NCBI RefSeq assembly: GCF_013297935.1
Contig: NZ_JAAFIX010000012.1
Coordinates: 25,257 to 89,256 of the forward strand
Direction: 5' to 3'
From: Rhodoferax sp.
Lineage (GTDB): Bacteria; Pseudomonadota; Gammaproteobacteria; Burkholderiales; Burkholderiaceae_C
Length of the DNA stretch: 64,000 nucleotides
The notes beneath the pieces were generated by a model. It had not been told where the DNA came from. It searched no databases and saw only the letters and a list, made by a program, of their open reading frames with translations. Positions 44,121-53,391 of the stretch are shown piece after piece. Made by a program: the position numbers and the translations under genes. Every line of letters starts with the position of its first letter. Position 1 is the stretch's first letter.

Positions 44121-44798
44121 TCAAAACTTGTATCCGATGGAAACACCGTAAGCGTTCGGATCCAAGGTCACATCTACTGTCTGCCCTGTGGAGAGAGTAG
44201 TCTTGGTCTTTAGCGGTGTGTTGCTGTAGAACACATCCACAAACCAATTTTTATCGATGGCATAGGTTGCCCCAATTTGGGCTGTGAAAGTAAACTGCCC
44301 ATCAATCTTGATTTTGGTCGGCGTTCCACCAGGGTTGGTCAGGCCAGTGAGTGCGCCGCTACCGGTTTCATTGAAAAAGTAAGCATAGGTTGGACCAACG
44401 CCGACATACGGACGCAGTGCGGACTTGGGTTCCAAAAAGCGATACTGAAACAGCACCGTCAATGGCAAGGCTGAAACCTTGCCGATTTGCCCCACACCCG
44501 CGATAGCACCAGCGCCATACAGTTTGTGCTCAAACGGTAGTGCAAAAGGCAGATCCACGGACAGGTTGTCGGTGTACATGTAGGTGAATCCACCCATCAA
44601 GTTGCTGGCGCTGCCTACATCTGTTTTCGAATTGGCAATACTTGGCGCACTGAGGTTACCGCTCTTGACCTGTGGAGCGATTGTGCCGTAGCCACCGCGC
44701 ACCATCCAGTTACCCGCGCTTTGAGCCAGTGCGACTTGGCTGGCCAGAGCCATAAGTGCACCCGTAGCCACCACTTTGAAAACTTTTATCATGTTCAT
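44121..44798 (-). CDS. ompW: OmpW-family outer-membrane protein
   Basis: 225 aa. Signal peptide to about residue 25 (ending VALAQ). 'AGNWMVRGGYGTIAPQ', 'LMGGFTYMYTDNLSVDLPFALPFEHKLYGAG', 'RPYVGVGPTYAYFF' and the C-terminal Phe (SIGYKF) needed for Bam assembly fit the 8-stranded OmpW barrel. It transports small hydrophobic molecules across the outer membrane. It lies 21 nt after the GDSL esterase stop and is probably co-transcribed, suggesting uptake of the esterase's products or substrates. Confidence 0.9.
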   Translation of the reverse strand: MNMIKVFKVVATGALMALASQVALAQSAGNWMVRGGYGTIAPQVKSGNLSAPSIANSKTDVGSASNLMGGFTYMYTDNLSVDLPFALPFEHKLYGAGAIAGVGQIGKVSALPLTVLFQYRFLEPKSALRPYVGVGPTYAYFFNETGSGALTGLTNPGGTPTKIKIDGQFTFTAQIGATYAIDKNWFVDVFYSNTPLKTKTTLSTGQTVDVTLDPNAYGVSIGYKF

Positions 44799-44819
44799 TT
44801 CTTTCGCAAATAAGTGGAT

Positions 44820-45974
44820 TCAGAGCCAGCCGGCGACGGTCATGTCTTTGGCGATCAACTGCGCCAAGAGCTTGTAGCCAAGCGGCGTAGGATGCACCGT
44901 GTCAGCAAAAAGGTAGGTAGAGACGTTCGTGGCGCCGCTGGCCAAAGTGTTTGAAGTGTTGCAAACCAAAGAGCTGCCCAATGCATTGGGTGATGGGGAG
45001 GTAAGGTCGCATGCAGCAGCAGAAACATTCGTCAAACCGTATTGGCCGGGGTTGGCCACTTGGTCTGCACTGATGGTGTAGGCATCTACAAGTTTTATCT
45101 TGCTATTACTACCCAGGCCCGTTGCTAGCGCTGTGTTGAAGGATTGAACCATCGTATTGATCACACTGCGCATGCCTGCATTGCCAGCTTCTTGTTGGTC
45201 ACCAAACGGAGTGCGGCTGAGGTTAGGTAGGTTGACCACGACCACATACTTCGCGCCGTTGGAAATAATCTGTGTGTTGATCAGGTTGGCTAGTTGGGTC
45301 CCAGCAGTCGCCATTTTGGTGTTCATGACAGTAACGGCGTCATTGAACCCAGTGACCCCTGCTACATCCCCTGCTGACCATCCAGCTACACCTTGGGCAT
45401 AAGTTGCGAAACTGCCTGTCCCAAGCACACTAAGTACGCCCAATTGGATAAACGCATCGTTCCCCCCGGCCATTACTGTGACCAATTCACTGCCGGTGAA
45501 GTTGCCGTGGCGTGTGATGTGGTCAGTGATTTGATTGGTAACAGGCTCAGTCAATTGGCCAAGGGCCGCGCTAGCCGTCAGATTCTTGTTTCCAGGGCCG
45601 ATTGCACCGGTAACGCGAGATCCGCCTTGCGCATAGTTATAGCAGGTGTTGATAGCCGTGCGGGCCACAACAAATGAAGGTACTGTGCCGTTGCCATCAA
45701 GTCCCGTTACGGCAGCGCATGGTGCAGTAAGTCGGAGTTGCTGTGCAATTATTTCAGTCCAATTCTTAGCACTCGCCGAGTTGACGGTGTATTTCCCTCC
45801 GCCCATAGCCGCAACGCCTCCAACTTTGTAGGCGCCCACATCGCTCAAGCTATCGCCGAACGACACCATTCTGCTAAAAGTGACTTTAGGCGATTGATCG
45901 CCATCACCGCCTCCACAAGCGGCAAGAGTTGCCGCCGCTACCAGCGCTAAGGCTAGGTTCTTGAAAACTTGCAT
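44820..45974 (-). CDS. SGNH/GDSL lipoprotein esterase
   Basis: 384 aa from ATG 45974, with GGAGA upstream. Lipobox LAAC at Cys20, followed by a Gly/Asp linker. The four GDSL blocks are visible: SFGDSLSDVG with Ser42, 'NYAQGGSRV' (Gly), 'MAGGNDAF' (Asn), and 'ADTVHPT' with D358/H361. It should be a surface or periplasmic lipase/esterase. The region from here to 44.1 kb is distinctly poorer in GC than the rest, which hints at acquisition. Operon with ompW. Confidence 0.9.
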   Translation of the reverse strand: MQVFKNLALALVAAATLAACGGGDGDQSPKVTFSRMVSFGDSLSDVGAYKVGGVAAMGGGKYTVNSASAKNWTEIIAQQLRLTAPCAAVTGLDGNGTVPSFVVARTAINTCYNYAQGGSRVTGAIGPGNKNLTASAALGQLTEPVTNQITDHITRHGNFTGSELVTVMAGGNDAFIQLGVLSVLGTGSFATYAQGVAGWSAGDVAGVTGFNDAVTVMNTKMATAGTQLANLINTQIISNGAKYVVVVNLPNLSRTPFGDQQEAGNAGMRSVINTMVQSFNTALATGLGSNSKIKLVDAYTISADQVANPGQYGLTNVSAAACDLTSPSPNALGSSLVCNTSNTLASGATNVSTYLFADTVHPTPLGYKLLAQLIAKDMTVAGWL

Positions 45975-46394
45975 AAGATTCTCCAACGGAAAAAAGAACG
46001 ACCGTGCTTTTTTAGAGCAAGCTAATCGTAGTTTTTCATTTGCAAGATGAACATTGGGGCTTACCCCCTGAACTTGAATTCCAAACGCTAAAAAGATGCA
46101 TGGAGAGGGTGCTGAATTTTCAAATAGCTTTGACGTCCGTAGATTGAGGGTTAGCGGCAATCCAAACGCGAGTGTGCTCATACTCAATCAGCGGTTTCGG
46201 ATGCGCGCGCGCATGCACCCTTGGATGCCCACGCGGTATACCGAAGGGAACAACTGCCGCACCGATCTAACCAGAGTTCCTGTGACCATCCGGGGGAAAA
46301 TTTCAAATTGAGTTGATCTATTTGCAGTAACCCGGCTGCACACCACGCTCTTGTGCGAGGGCTGTGTATATTTGGCAGACGTCCAGCGGATCGA
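45975..46394. other. Intergenic, AT-richer, upstream of the esterase
   Basis: No gene is supported. It must hold the esterase promoter on the minus strand; AT-rich stretches near 46000-46040 are the likely place, but no clear hexamers can be fixed. An alternating GCGCGCGC tract is at about 46205. Confidence 0.5.
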
Positions 46395-46675
46395 TGAAGG
46401 TGTGACCATCTCGCTCAGCCTCAGCCTCAGCGACATCGTGGCGAATATTGAGTGCTAAGGCCTTGACTGCCCGATGCATAAAGAAAATTTGCCGACCCTT
46501 CGCTGAAGAGAATGCACTTTTCCGACCAACGTCGCCCGCGCACGGAAGCGCCGCCCGGCTTACCGGCATCTACGCCGTCTTCCCCCAACGAAAACACATG
46601 CCTCTGCGGGTGCGCATGTGGATCGACTACATCAAGGAACACTATAGTGCGCCGGGGTATTGGAACAAGCCTTGA
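46395..46675 (+). pseudogene. Remnant of a LysR-family regulator
   Basis: Two pieces match the intact LysR gene at 42815-43762. Positions 46395-46485 correspond to about 43168-43245 (GGTGTGACCATCTCGCTCAG..., CTTTGACTGC-like end). Positions 46541-46675 correspond to the C-terminus: 'GIYAVFPQRKHMPLRVRMWI', then 'DYIKEHYSAPGYW' and a stop. The N-terminal half, the part between (about 370 nt) and the frame are lost. It is followed, like the intact gene, by a dispersed-repeat copy. Confidence 0.85.
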
Positions 46676-46687
46676 AAGAGTTCAAAT

Positions 46688-46737
46688 TGCTATAGAATTG
46701 ATAGCTGTTCGCGCATATCCCACGAGTGCTAGTGGCC
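46688..46737 (+). repeat. Dispersed ~50-bp repeat after the LysR remnant
   Basis: Forward copy: TTGCTAT, ATAGCTG, GCGCAT, CCACGAGTGCTAGTGGCC. Near-complete, with the GCTAT/ATAGC arms able to pair. Confidence 0.8.
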
Positions 46738-46746
46738 AAAACAAGC

Positions 46747-46781
46747 AAAAAGCCGGTCTACCTGGGTAGAACCGGCTTTTT
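46747..46781. terminator. Bidirectional intrinsic terminator
   Basis: AAAAAGCCGGT (46747-46757) and ACCGGCTTTTT (46771-46781) are perfect 11-bp arms, and the inner TCTACC/GGTAGA extends the stem. It has T-runs on both strands. It ends the minus-strand gene at 46801 and insulates the LysR remnant. Confidence 0.88.
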
Positions 46782-46800
46782 CATGGGCGAGACGGGCGAA

Positions 46801-47097
46801 TTACTGGACGTCGACTTCCAAAGGAACGTCAAACGGATCGTCCAGGCTGTCGCTCTCCATCATGGCGATTTCGGCGCACTGCACGCCGTTGAGCTGGTGG
46901 CGGTAGGCCAGAAAGGCGTGGCGGGCGTTGGCCTCGTCGTCGCCTTCGTCATCAGCTGCGGCAGCGGCCAGATGGTGTTTGGCGGCGGCCTGAAAGTGGT
47001 GGGCTGCCATGCGGTGGTAGTCGGCGATGGTCTCGAAATCCTCGTCCACCAGATCGTCTGCTACGGCGTCGGCCACGGGGGAAGTGTCTTGGGTCAT
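46801..47097 (-). CDS. Small acidic His-rich hypothetical protein
   Basis: 98 aa from ATG 47097. The centre 'DYHRMAAHHFQAAAKHHLAAAAADDEGDDEANARHAFLAYRHQLN' is a helix with regularly placed His and Ala; both ends are Asp/Glu-rich. I recall similar small proteins in Burkholderiales; the function is unknown. The His spacing might bind metal (inference). It is followed by the strong terminator at 46747-46781, which supports it as a real transcription unit. Confidence 0.75.
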   Translation of the reverse strand: MTQDTSPVADAVADDLVDEDFETIADYHRMAAHHFQAAAKHHLAAAAADDEGDDEANARHAFLAYRHQLNGVQCAEIAMMESDSLDDPFDVPLEVDVQ

Positions 47098-47205
47098 GCA
47101 GGGCTCGCTTTTTTTGAAACACGGCAAGGCGCCGTGTCCACAGCGTGCACCCCGGCCGTGAATCTTGTGTGACAGCGGCGCGAGGCTTTTGCGACGCTTG
47201 GCGCC

Positions 47206-48438
47206 CTACACCAAACCCCAGTCGCGTGCGCCCTTGTACCCCGGGAATATGGTCTTGAGCTGGCTGTCGCTCAGGCCCCACTGGCGCTGGAAGATGCCGC
47301 CCAGCACGCTGCGGTATTCATTGAGCACCGCGTAGTCGCGGTTCTGGAACAAGGTGGCCGCCGTCATGGGCACTTGCTCGCCGACCACTTGCTTGCCGCG
47401 CACTGCGCCCCCCAGCACCCACATCACACTGCCATGGCCGTGGTCGGTGCCGCGGTTGCCGTTCTGGCGGAAGGTGCGGCCGAACTCGCTCATGACCACC
47501 ACCACGGTGTTGCGCCAGGCGCTGCCCATCTCTTGCGAAAAAGCGGCCAGGCCTTGGCCCAACTCGTCGAGGCGGCTGGCTAGGTAGCCGGTGGCGCCGC
47601 CTTGGGCGACGTGGGTGTCCCAGCCGCCCACATCCACAAAGCCCAGTGCGTATTGCTCGCGCATCAGGCGGGCAATGCGGCGGGCTTCGAGCTCAAAGCC
47701 TTTGGCGGTGATGGCGCCGCGGCTGGCAGCGTCCATTTCGGCCGACATTTCGCGCATCACCTGGTCGCGCACCGCAAAGCCGCTTTGCACCGTGCCCTCC
47801 AGGCCAGTGCCTTTGTACATGGCGGCAATGATGCTGCTCTGGCGCGTGTCGACCGAGGGCTTGCTCAGGTTGCGCAGGCTGGTGTTGGGCACCCGCAGGC
47901 TGCCCTGCAGGGCGATGGGCAACTGGTCGGTAAACGCCATAGGGGCGGCAGGTTTCGGACCTTGCAGCTGCGTGGCGAGCCGGTTTAAAAAACCCGAGCC
48001 GTATTGGATGCTGCTGTTGTTGAGCTGGCCCAGCTCGATGCTGTCTTGCGTCTCAAAATGGCTGCGCGAGAGGTCGTCGGTGCCACTGAAAGGCACAAAG
48101 GCCAACTCACCTTGCTGGTAGAGCGGGTAGAGCGTTTCGCGCAGCGCGGGGTGCAGGCCCCAATCGGCGGTGAGGGGCAAGGCGCTGGCCAAGTCGGCGG
48201 ACGGCTTGGCAATCGCAATCTCGGGCCGCACCTCGTAATAAAAGCTGCTGCTGGTGGGCACCAGCAGGCTGGCCGCGTCCATGCCGCCCCGCAGGAAAAC
48301 AAACAAAAACTTGGGTGCGCCAGTGCCTGCAGCCGAAGCCGTTGCACTGGCGGCATGCAGCTGCACCCCGGGAATGCCCAGCGCTGTAGCCGCTGCGGTG
48401 GTGTGCAAAGCTTGGCGTAAAAAGTGACGACGTTGCAT
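47206..48438 (-). CDS. DUF1501 secreted protein
   Basis: 410 aa. The N-terminus 'MQRRHFLRQALHTTAAATALG' has a twin-Arg-like signal. DUF1501 landmarks: 'FVFLRGGMDAASLLVP', 'VGGWDTHVAQGG', 'VVVVMSEFGRTFRQNGNRGTDHGHGSVMWVLGG'; the last has an alkaline-phosphatase-like metal site. It forms a pair with the DUF1800 gene 36 nt upstream, an arrangement common in proteobacteria and planctomycetes. The biochemical role is unknown. Confidence 0.92.
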   Translation of the reverse strand: MQRRHFLRQALHTTAAATALGIPGVQLHAASATASAAGTGAPKFLFVFLRGGMDAASLLVPTSSSFYYEVRPEIAIAKPSADLASALPLTADWGLHPALRETLYPLYQQGELAFVPFSGTDDLSRSHFETQDSIELGQLNNSSIQYGSGFLNRLATQLQGPKPAAPMAFTDQLPIALQGSLRVPNTSLRNLSKPSVDTRQSSIIAAMYKGTGLEGTVQSGFAVRDQVMREMSAEMDAASRGAITAKGFELEARRIARLMREQYALGFVDVGGWDTHVAQGGATGYLASRLDELGQGLAAFSQEMGSAWRNTVVVVMSEFGRTFRQNGNRGTDHGHGSVMWVLGGAVRGKQVVGEQVPMTAATLFQNRDYAVLNEYRSVLGGIFQRQWGLSDSQLKTIFPGYKGARDWGLV

Positions 48439-48474
48439 GACGGACTCCGGTGGGGGCCTTGGGCAGATGGGCGC

Positions 48475-50043
48475 TTAACGGCGCATGGATTCGGGTGCTG
48501 CGAGCAGGAAGGTATTCCATTCCTGCGGCGAAGTGGCCTGGTCCAGCGCAGCGCGTGTGGCCGGGCTCAAGGTGCCCTGAATGGCCTGGTAATACAGCGC
48601 GTTGGCCAGCTGGGGGAAAGCTGGTTTCTCGGTGGGTTGCGGTCCATCGGTTTTAAAGAGGCCGGCACTGCCCGAACCAATAGCCTTGGCGATCTCAAAG
48701 CGGGTGTTGAGCTGGCCCGCGCTGTCCCAGCCCGAGGCCACCATGGGGTAGCCGTCCGGCGTCTGGCGGCCATAGAGCGGCTCGCCCATGCGGTTGATCC
48801 AGTTGAGCACCGGCCCGACATTGAGAATCACCTTGTCGTCATAGGCCAGCCGCACCGAGGACACCACATAGCGCACCGGGTCCTTGAATTTGGCGGGCGG
48901 TGCGTTCACAAATTCGGGCGCGGTGAACAAGGTCTCCAATACTTTGGCGATCTGGCCGTCGGTCGCCTTCCACGTGGCGGCCATGCGGTCTATCAGGGCT
49001 TGGGGCGGATTGTCGGACAGCCAGTAGGTCGCCAGCTTGCGGCTGATAAAGCGCGCGGTAGACGGATGGCGGGCCAGCGTGTCCAGCGCGGCGTCTACTT
49101 CGCCCAGGCCTTCGCCGGCTACCGGGCTGCCCAGAAGGGTTTTGGGGCCGGTGTCGTGGCGCTGCGGGTTGAACTCAAACACACCGCGGCGCACATAAAG
49201 GCGGTTGAGCTCCTTGCGCAGGTTGGGGTTGCCGGTGTTCATGTTCACACCTACACCGGTGAGCACGCGGGCCAGTTCCTGAACGTCTTTCTGGCTGTAG
49301 CCGCCATCTACGCCCAGGGTGTGCAACTCCATCAACTCGCGCGCAAAGTTTTCATTGATGCGGCCGGCGGCGTTCTGGTCGTTGTCCAGGTAGCGCAGCA
49401 TGGCCGGGTGGTAGGTCACGGCACCCAGCAGATCGCGGAAGCGCCCTAGGGCGTGCGGGCGCAGGGCGCTGTTTTCATAGTCGCCCAGCATGGCGCGCAG
49501 GTTGTGTTTGCCGAGGTGCACATTGAAGTGGTTCAGCCAGAACCAAGTCATCTGCTCCTGGACCTGGGCCGGGCTGTAGATCGCGCGCAGCAAGTGGCGG
49601 GTGGCTGACTCGCGCGCCAAGCGCGTGAGATCTTGCTGGTAGGCCTGTTGGGCGGCTTTCTTCTGGGCGTCGTCTTTCAACGCGTCAGCGTCTTTGCGCT
49701 GCTGCTCCATTTTGAGCACCAGGTCGGTCAAGCTGGTCTGGCTGATGGTCATGCTGCGCACAGCGTCGCGCGCGGGCTCGGGCAACACTGCATCCCGAGG
49801 CTGAAGTTGCTGCTGCAACCATGCGGCTTGCCCCTGCAGCTCCACTTGGCGGGCGGTGTGGCTGTTGGCGCCCCAGGTTACCCGGTTCAGCCACTGGTAG
49901 CTTTGCGGGGTGGCAGGCGCTGCTGCGCTGTCGGACGCGGCGGGTGGCAGCGGGGCACAGGCCTGCAGGGTGGCCAGTGCCGCGCACAGCCACAGCGGGG
50001 CCCAGGAGCGGGCGGGGTGGAACATGCGTTTCATGCTGCGCAT
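48475..50043 (-). CDS. DUF1800 lipoprotein
   Basis: 522 aa; ATGs at 50043, 50034 and 50025 are all possible starts. Lipobox LQAC near residue 29. DUF1800 pattern: 'QWLNRVTWGANSHTARQVE', 'MTWFWLNHFNVH', 'NENFARELMELHTLGVDGGYSQKDVQELARVLTG' and 'HPSTARFISRKLATYWLSDNPP'. The function is unknown; it is always seen with DUF1501 and the two probably act together outside the cytoplasm. Confidence 0.9.
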   Translation of the reverse strand: MRSMKRMFHPARSWAPLWLCAALATLQACAPLPPAASDSAAAPATPQSYQWLNRVTWGANSHTARQVELQGQAAWLQQQLQPRDAVLPEPARDAVRSMTISQTSLTDLVLKMEQQRKDADALKDDAQKKAAQQAYQQDLTRLARESATRHLLRAIYSPAQVQEQMTWFWLNHFNVHLGKHNLRAMLGDYENSALRPHALGRFRDLLGAVTYHPAMLRYLDNDQNAAGRINENFARELMELHTLGVDGGYSQKDVQELARVLTGVGVNMNTGNPNLRKELNRLYVRRGVFEFNPQRHDTGPKTLLGSPVAGEGLGEVDAALDTLARHPSTARFISRKLATYWLSDNPPQALIDRMAATWKATDGQIAKVLETLFTAPEFVNAPPAKFKDPVRYVVSSVRLAYDDKVILNVGPVLNWINRMGEPLYGRQTPDGYPMVASGWDSAGQLNTRFEIAKAIGSGSAGLFKTDGPQPTEKPAFPQLANALYYQAIQGTLSPATRAALDQATSPQEWNTFLLAAPESMRR

Positions 50044-50091
50044 CGTAGCGCCGCACCACGCACGGCACCAACTGTTACTTTTGTAAAGCTG

Positions 50092-50907
50092 TCAGGCTTT
50101 GCCGAATTCAGCGCCCAGTTCACCGGCGCGCTGGTGCGCGGCAAACAGGGCTTTGGCGAACAGGTCTTTGACGCCGCTCTCGTCCATGGACGTGATGGCC
50201 GCATACGTAGTGCCGCCCTTGGACGTGACCTTTGCGCGCAGGGTTTCCGGCGGCTCGGTCGATGCGCGAGCCAGCTCGCCCGCACCAATGAAGGTGGCCA
50301 CGGCCAGCTGGTAGGCCTGCTCGCGCTCCAGGCCCATGCGGGCGCCTGCGTCGGTCATGGCTTCCATGAAATAGAACATATAGGCCGGGCCGGAGCCGCT
50401 GATGGCGGTGACCGCATCCAGTTGAGCCTCGGCGGTCAGCCACACGGTCGCGCCGGTGGTGGCAATCACCTCATTGGCCCAGTCTTTGTCGGCCTGGGTC
50501 ACGGCAGGGCGGGCGTACAGCGCGGTGATGCCCTTGCCGATGAGGGCGGGAGTGTTCGGCATGGTGCGGATGATGCGCTCGCTACCCAGCCACTGCGCAA
50601 TGCTGGCGCTGGTGATGCCGGCCGCCACGCTCAGGTGCAGGGCGTTTTGGTTATGGGCGCGCACCGCAGCGGCGGCTTCTTTGAACGTCTGGGGTTTCAC
50701 GGCCCAGACGATCAAGTCGGCGCCTGCCAAGAACGCACCAGCTTCTGCCTGTGGAGAGAGGCCAAAGTCCTTGGCCAAGCGCGCGCGGGCCTCGTCCCAG
50801 GGTTCCACCACGTCAATGTCGGCGGCGGAGAAGCCTTGGCGAATCAGCCCGCCGATGATGGCGCTGGCCATATTGCCGCCGCCGATGAATGCAATGCGCT
50901 TGCCCAT
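50092..50907 (-). CDS. proC: Pyrroline-5-carboxylate reductase
   Basis: 271 aa. NADP-binding start 'RIAFIGGGNMASAIIGGLIRQG', 'IIRTMPNTPALIGKGITALYA' and the signature 'DAVTAISGSGPAYMFYFMEAMTDAG' near residues 155-185. It reduces P5C to proline, the last step after ProA. It stands alone between the DUF1800 gene and glpK rather than with its usual yggS neighbour. Confidence 0.95.
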   Translation of the reverse strand: MGKRIAFIGGGNMASAIIGGLIRQGFSAADIDVVEPWDEARARLAKDFGLSPQAEAGAFLAGADLIVWAVKPQTFKEAAAAVRAHNQNALHLSVAAGITSASIAQWLGSERIIRTMPNTPALIGKGITALYARPAVTQADKDWANEVIATTGATVWLTAEAQLDAVTAISGSGPAYMFYFMEAMTDAGARMGLEREQAYQLAVATFIGAGELARASTEPPETLRAKVTSKGGTTYAAITSMDESGVKDLFAKALFAAHQRAGELGAEFGKA

Positions 50908-50999
50908 GTGGAGTCCTGTGCTGTTGGTAGGTTGGAGCCGGCAAGTCTAGCCAAACTATGCCCACCGTTTCCAACGGCTGCTGACGGTGGCGGTGCGGC

Positions 51000-52490
51000 T
51001 TACAAGCTGGTCTGGCGCACCGCGTGCTCCCAGCGCTCCATGAGTTCTTTGGCGCGGGCGGGCGGCAGGGTGGGTAGGAAGCGGCGCTCGGCTTTCCAGA
51101 GGTCTGTGAGCTCGTCGGTGCTGCGGTAAACACCAGTGCTGAGGCCGGCCAAGTAAGCCGCGCCCAGCGCGGTGGTCTCGGTAACCGCGGGCCGCACCAC
51201 GGGTATGCCCAACAGGTCAGCCTGGAACTGCATCAGCAAATCGTTTACACAAGCGCCACCGTCAACTCGCAGCTCCGACACGGCGGCGGCACCGGCGATC
51301 ACGGCGTCGCGGCTCATGGCTTGGAGCAGCGCCGCGCTCTGAAATGCTATGCTTTCGAGAGCAGCCCGCGCAATGTGGGCGAGGGTGGAGCCCCGAGTAA
51401 GGCCTGTAATCGAGCCCCGCGCATCAGGCTTCCAGTACGGGGCGCCCAGGCCGGTAAAGGCGGGCACCACAATCACCCCGCCCGAGTCGGGCACGCTTTG
51501 CGCCAGGCTTTGCACCTCACCACTCCCCTGAATGGCATGCAATCCGTCGCGCAGCCACTGCACTACCGCACCGCCGACAAACACGCTGCCTTCGAGTGCG
51601 TATTGGGGCTGCGCGTTGGCTTGGGCGGCGCTGGTGGTGATTAAGCCGTTTTGCGAGGTTTGAAAGTTTCCACCGGTGTGCATGAGCATGAAGCAGCCGG
51701 TGCCATAGGTGTTTTTGACCATGCCGGCCTTGAAGCAGGCTTGCCCGAACAGCGCGCTTTGCTGGTCGCCCGCCACACCGCCGATGGGAATGGCCGCGCC
51801 CAGCAGCGCGGGGCTGACTTCGCCAAAGTGGGAGGCGGAGGGTTGCACCGCAGGCATCAGGCTGGCGGGGATATCCAGCGCGGCCAGCAAGTCCTCGTCC
51901 CAGAGGTTGGTGTGCACATTGAACAGCATGGTGCGCGAGGCGTTGCTCACGTCCGTGACATGCACACGGCCTTCGGTGAGCTGCCAGATGAGCCAGCTGT
52001 CGATGGTGCCAAAGGCCAGCTCGCCGTGGGCCGCCTGCTCCCGCGCACCGGGCACGTTGTCCAGAATCCATTTGAGCTTGGTGCCGGAGAAGTAGGCGTC
52101 CACCAGCAGACCGGTTTTGTCGCGGATGGTGTCCGCCAGGCCGCGCGCCCGCAGTTCCACGCAGGTGGGCTCCGCCCGCCGGTCTTGCCAAACAATGGCA
52201 TGGTGAATCGGCAGGCCGGTTTTGCGGTTCCACACCACGGTGGTTTCGCGCTGGTTGGTAATGCCCACCGCCTTGACCTGTGCGGCGCTGATGCCGGCTT
52301 TGGCCAACGCTTCATGGGCGGTGGCCAGTTGGATGCGCCAGATCTCCAGCGCATCGTGTTCCACCCAACCGGGCTGCGGGTAAATTTGGGTCAGCTCCCT
52401 CTGCGCCATGGCCACCGTGTGGCCACTGGGGTCGAACACGATGCTGCGGGAACTGGAGGTGCCTTGGTCTAGGGCGAGCAAATAGGTCAT
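51000..52490 (-). CDS. glpK: Glycerol kinase
   Basis: 496 aa. FGGY kinase landmarks: '[16 protein letters not shown]', '[23 protein letters not shown]', '[17 protein letters not shown]' and '[23 protein letters not shown]'. It phosphorylates glycerol to glycerol-3-phosphate. It follows glpR by 23 nt on the same strand and is presumably repressed by GlpR. No glpF aquaporin gene is in the window. Confidence 0.96.
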   Translation of the reverse strand: MTYLLALDQGTSSSRSIVFDPSGHTVAMAQRELTQIYPQPGWVEHDALEIWRIQLATAHEALAKAGISAAQVKAVGITNQRETTVVWNRKTGLPIHHAIVWQDRRAEPTCVELRARGLADTIRDKTGLLVDAYFSGTKLKWILDNVPGAREQAAHGELAFGTIDSWLIWQLTEGRVHVTDVSNASRTMLFNVHTNLWDEDLLAALDIPASLMPAVQPSASHFGEVSPALLGAAIPIGGVAGDQQSALFGQACFKAGMVKNTYGTGCFMLMHTGGNFQTSQNGLITTSAAQANAQPQYALEGSVFVGGAVVQWLRDGLHAIQGSGEVQSLAQSVPDSGGVIVVPAFTGLGAPYWKPDARGSITGLTRGSTLAHIARAALESIAFQSAALLQAMSRDAVIAGAAAVSELRVDGGACVNDLLMQFQADLLGIPVVRPAVTETTALGAAYLAGLSTGVYRSTDELTDLWKAERRFLPTLPPARAKELMERWEHAVRQTSL

Positions 52491-52513
52491 GGGTGTCTCC
52501 TTTTTTGTGAGTG

Positions 52514-53278
52514 TCAGTCTGCGATGAGCAGACGCGCCCCAGCCTCCTCCAGTAGTGCGGGGAAGGGGGCTGGCGGTGTAGCGTCGGTGAACAGTCGGTC
52601 AATCTGGGTCAGTTGGCCGACTTCGACCATGGCGGGGCGGTTGAACTTGCTGGTGTCGGCAGCGACCCAGACTTCGCGCGCGTGGCTGATGATGGTCTGG
52701 GCGACTTTCACTTCGCGGTAGTCGTAGTCGCGCAAGGTGCCGTCCGCCTCAATGCCGGAGATGCCGATGACAGCAATGTCAACCTTGAATTGGCGGATGA
52801 AGTCCACTGCCGCCTCGCCCACTATGCCTTGATCGCGCCCGCGCACAACGCCCCCCACAACGATTACCTCCGACTGGCTGTTTGCACTCAGGATGCTGGC
52901 TACGTTGAGGTTGTTTGTGATGACCCGCAAGCCCTTGTGCTCTAGAAGCGCGCGGGCGACTGCTTCTGTTGTCGTGCCGATATTCAATATGAGTGAGCAG
53001 TCGTTGGGTATGGCCGTCGCAATAGCGCGGGCGATGCGGTTTTTCTCCGAGGCGTTAAGTTGCACTCGCTGAAGATGAGCAATGTTCTCGACCGTCGAGC
53101 TGGGGACACGTACGCCGCCGTGAAATCGGGTCAAAAAGCCATCATCTGCCAGCCTCTGCACATCCCGGCGTACGGTTTGCAAGGTTACGCCTAAGGACTC
53201 AGCCAAGCGTTCCACCGTGACAGAGCCTTGAAGTTGCACGGTATGAAGCAGTTGAAGCTGGCGTGGGTTGGTGGACAT
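52514..53278 (-). CDS. glpR: DeoR-family glycerol-3-phosphate regulon repressor
   Basis: 254 aa. DeoR HTH at residues 6-55 ('[50 protein letters not shown]') and a sugar-phosphate-sensing C-terminal domain ('[19 protein letters not shown]', '[19 protein letters not shown]'). It is divergent from glpD with a 113-nt shared control region and in operon with glpK, so it is best read as GlpR. Confidence 0.92.
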   Translation of the reverse strand: MSTNPRQLQLLHTVQLQGSVTVERLAESLGVTLQTVRRDVQRLADDGFLTRFHGGVRVPSSTVENIAHLQRVQLNASEKNRIARAIATAIPNDCSLILNIGTTTEAVARALLEHKGLRVITNNLNVASILSANSQSEVIVVGGVVRGRDQGIVGEAAVDFIRQFKVDIAVIGISGIEADGTLRDYDYREVKVAQTIISHAREVWVAADTSKFNRPAMVEVGQLTQIDRLFTDATPPAPFPALLEEAGARLLIAD

Positions 53279-53310
53279 GATGGTGATTCCTTGTAGAGAT
53301 GCACTATAAG

Positions 53311-53357
53311 CGAATCAAAACGAATCATATGGGTGACAAAAGGAAAGATAACGAATA
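53311..53357. promoter_or_regulatory. Putative GlpR operator region
   Basis: Three CGAAT-containing repeats, at 53311 (CGAATCAAAA), 53321 (CGAATCATAT) and 53352 (CGAATACGATTG), in the AT-rich glpR-glpD gap. DeoR-family proteins bind direct or inverted repeats of this type. The half-site assignment is inferred. Confidence 0.55.
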
Positions 53358-53391
53358 CGATTGTTGACTGCACTCTATTTCACCGGACCTC

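Noticed and set aside
51341..51375. Resemblance to the dispersed repeat inside glpK (AATGCTATGC ... GCGCAA)
   Set aside because: The encoded residues ([13 protein letters not shown]) are normal GlpK sequence without extra length; chance similarity.
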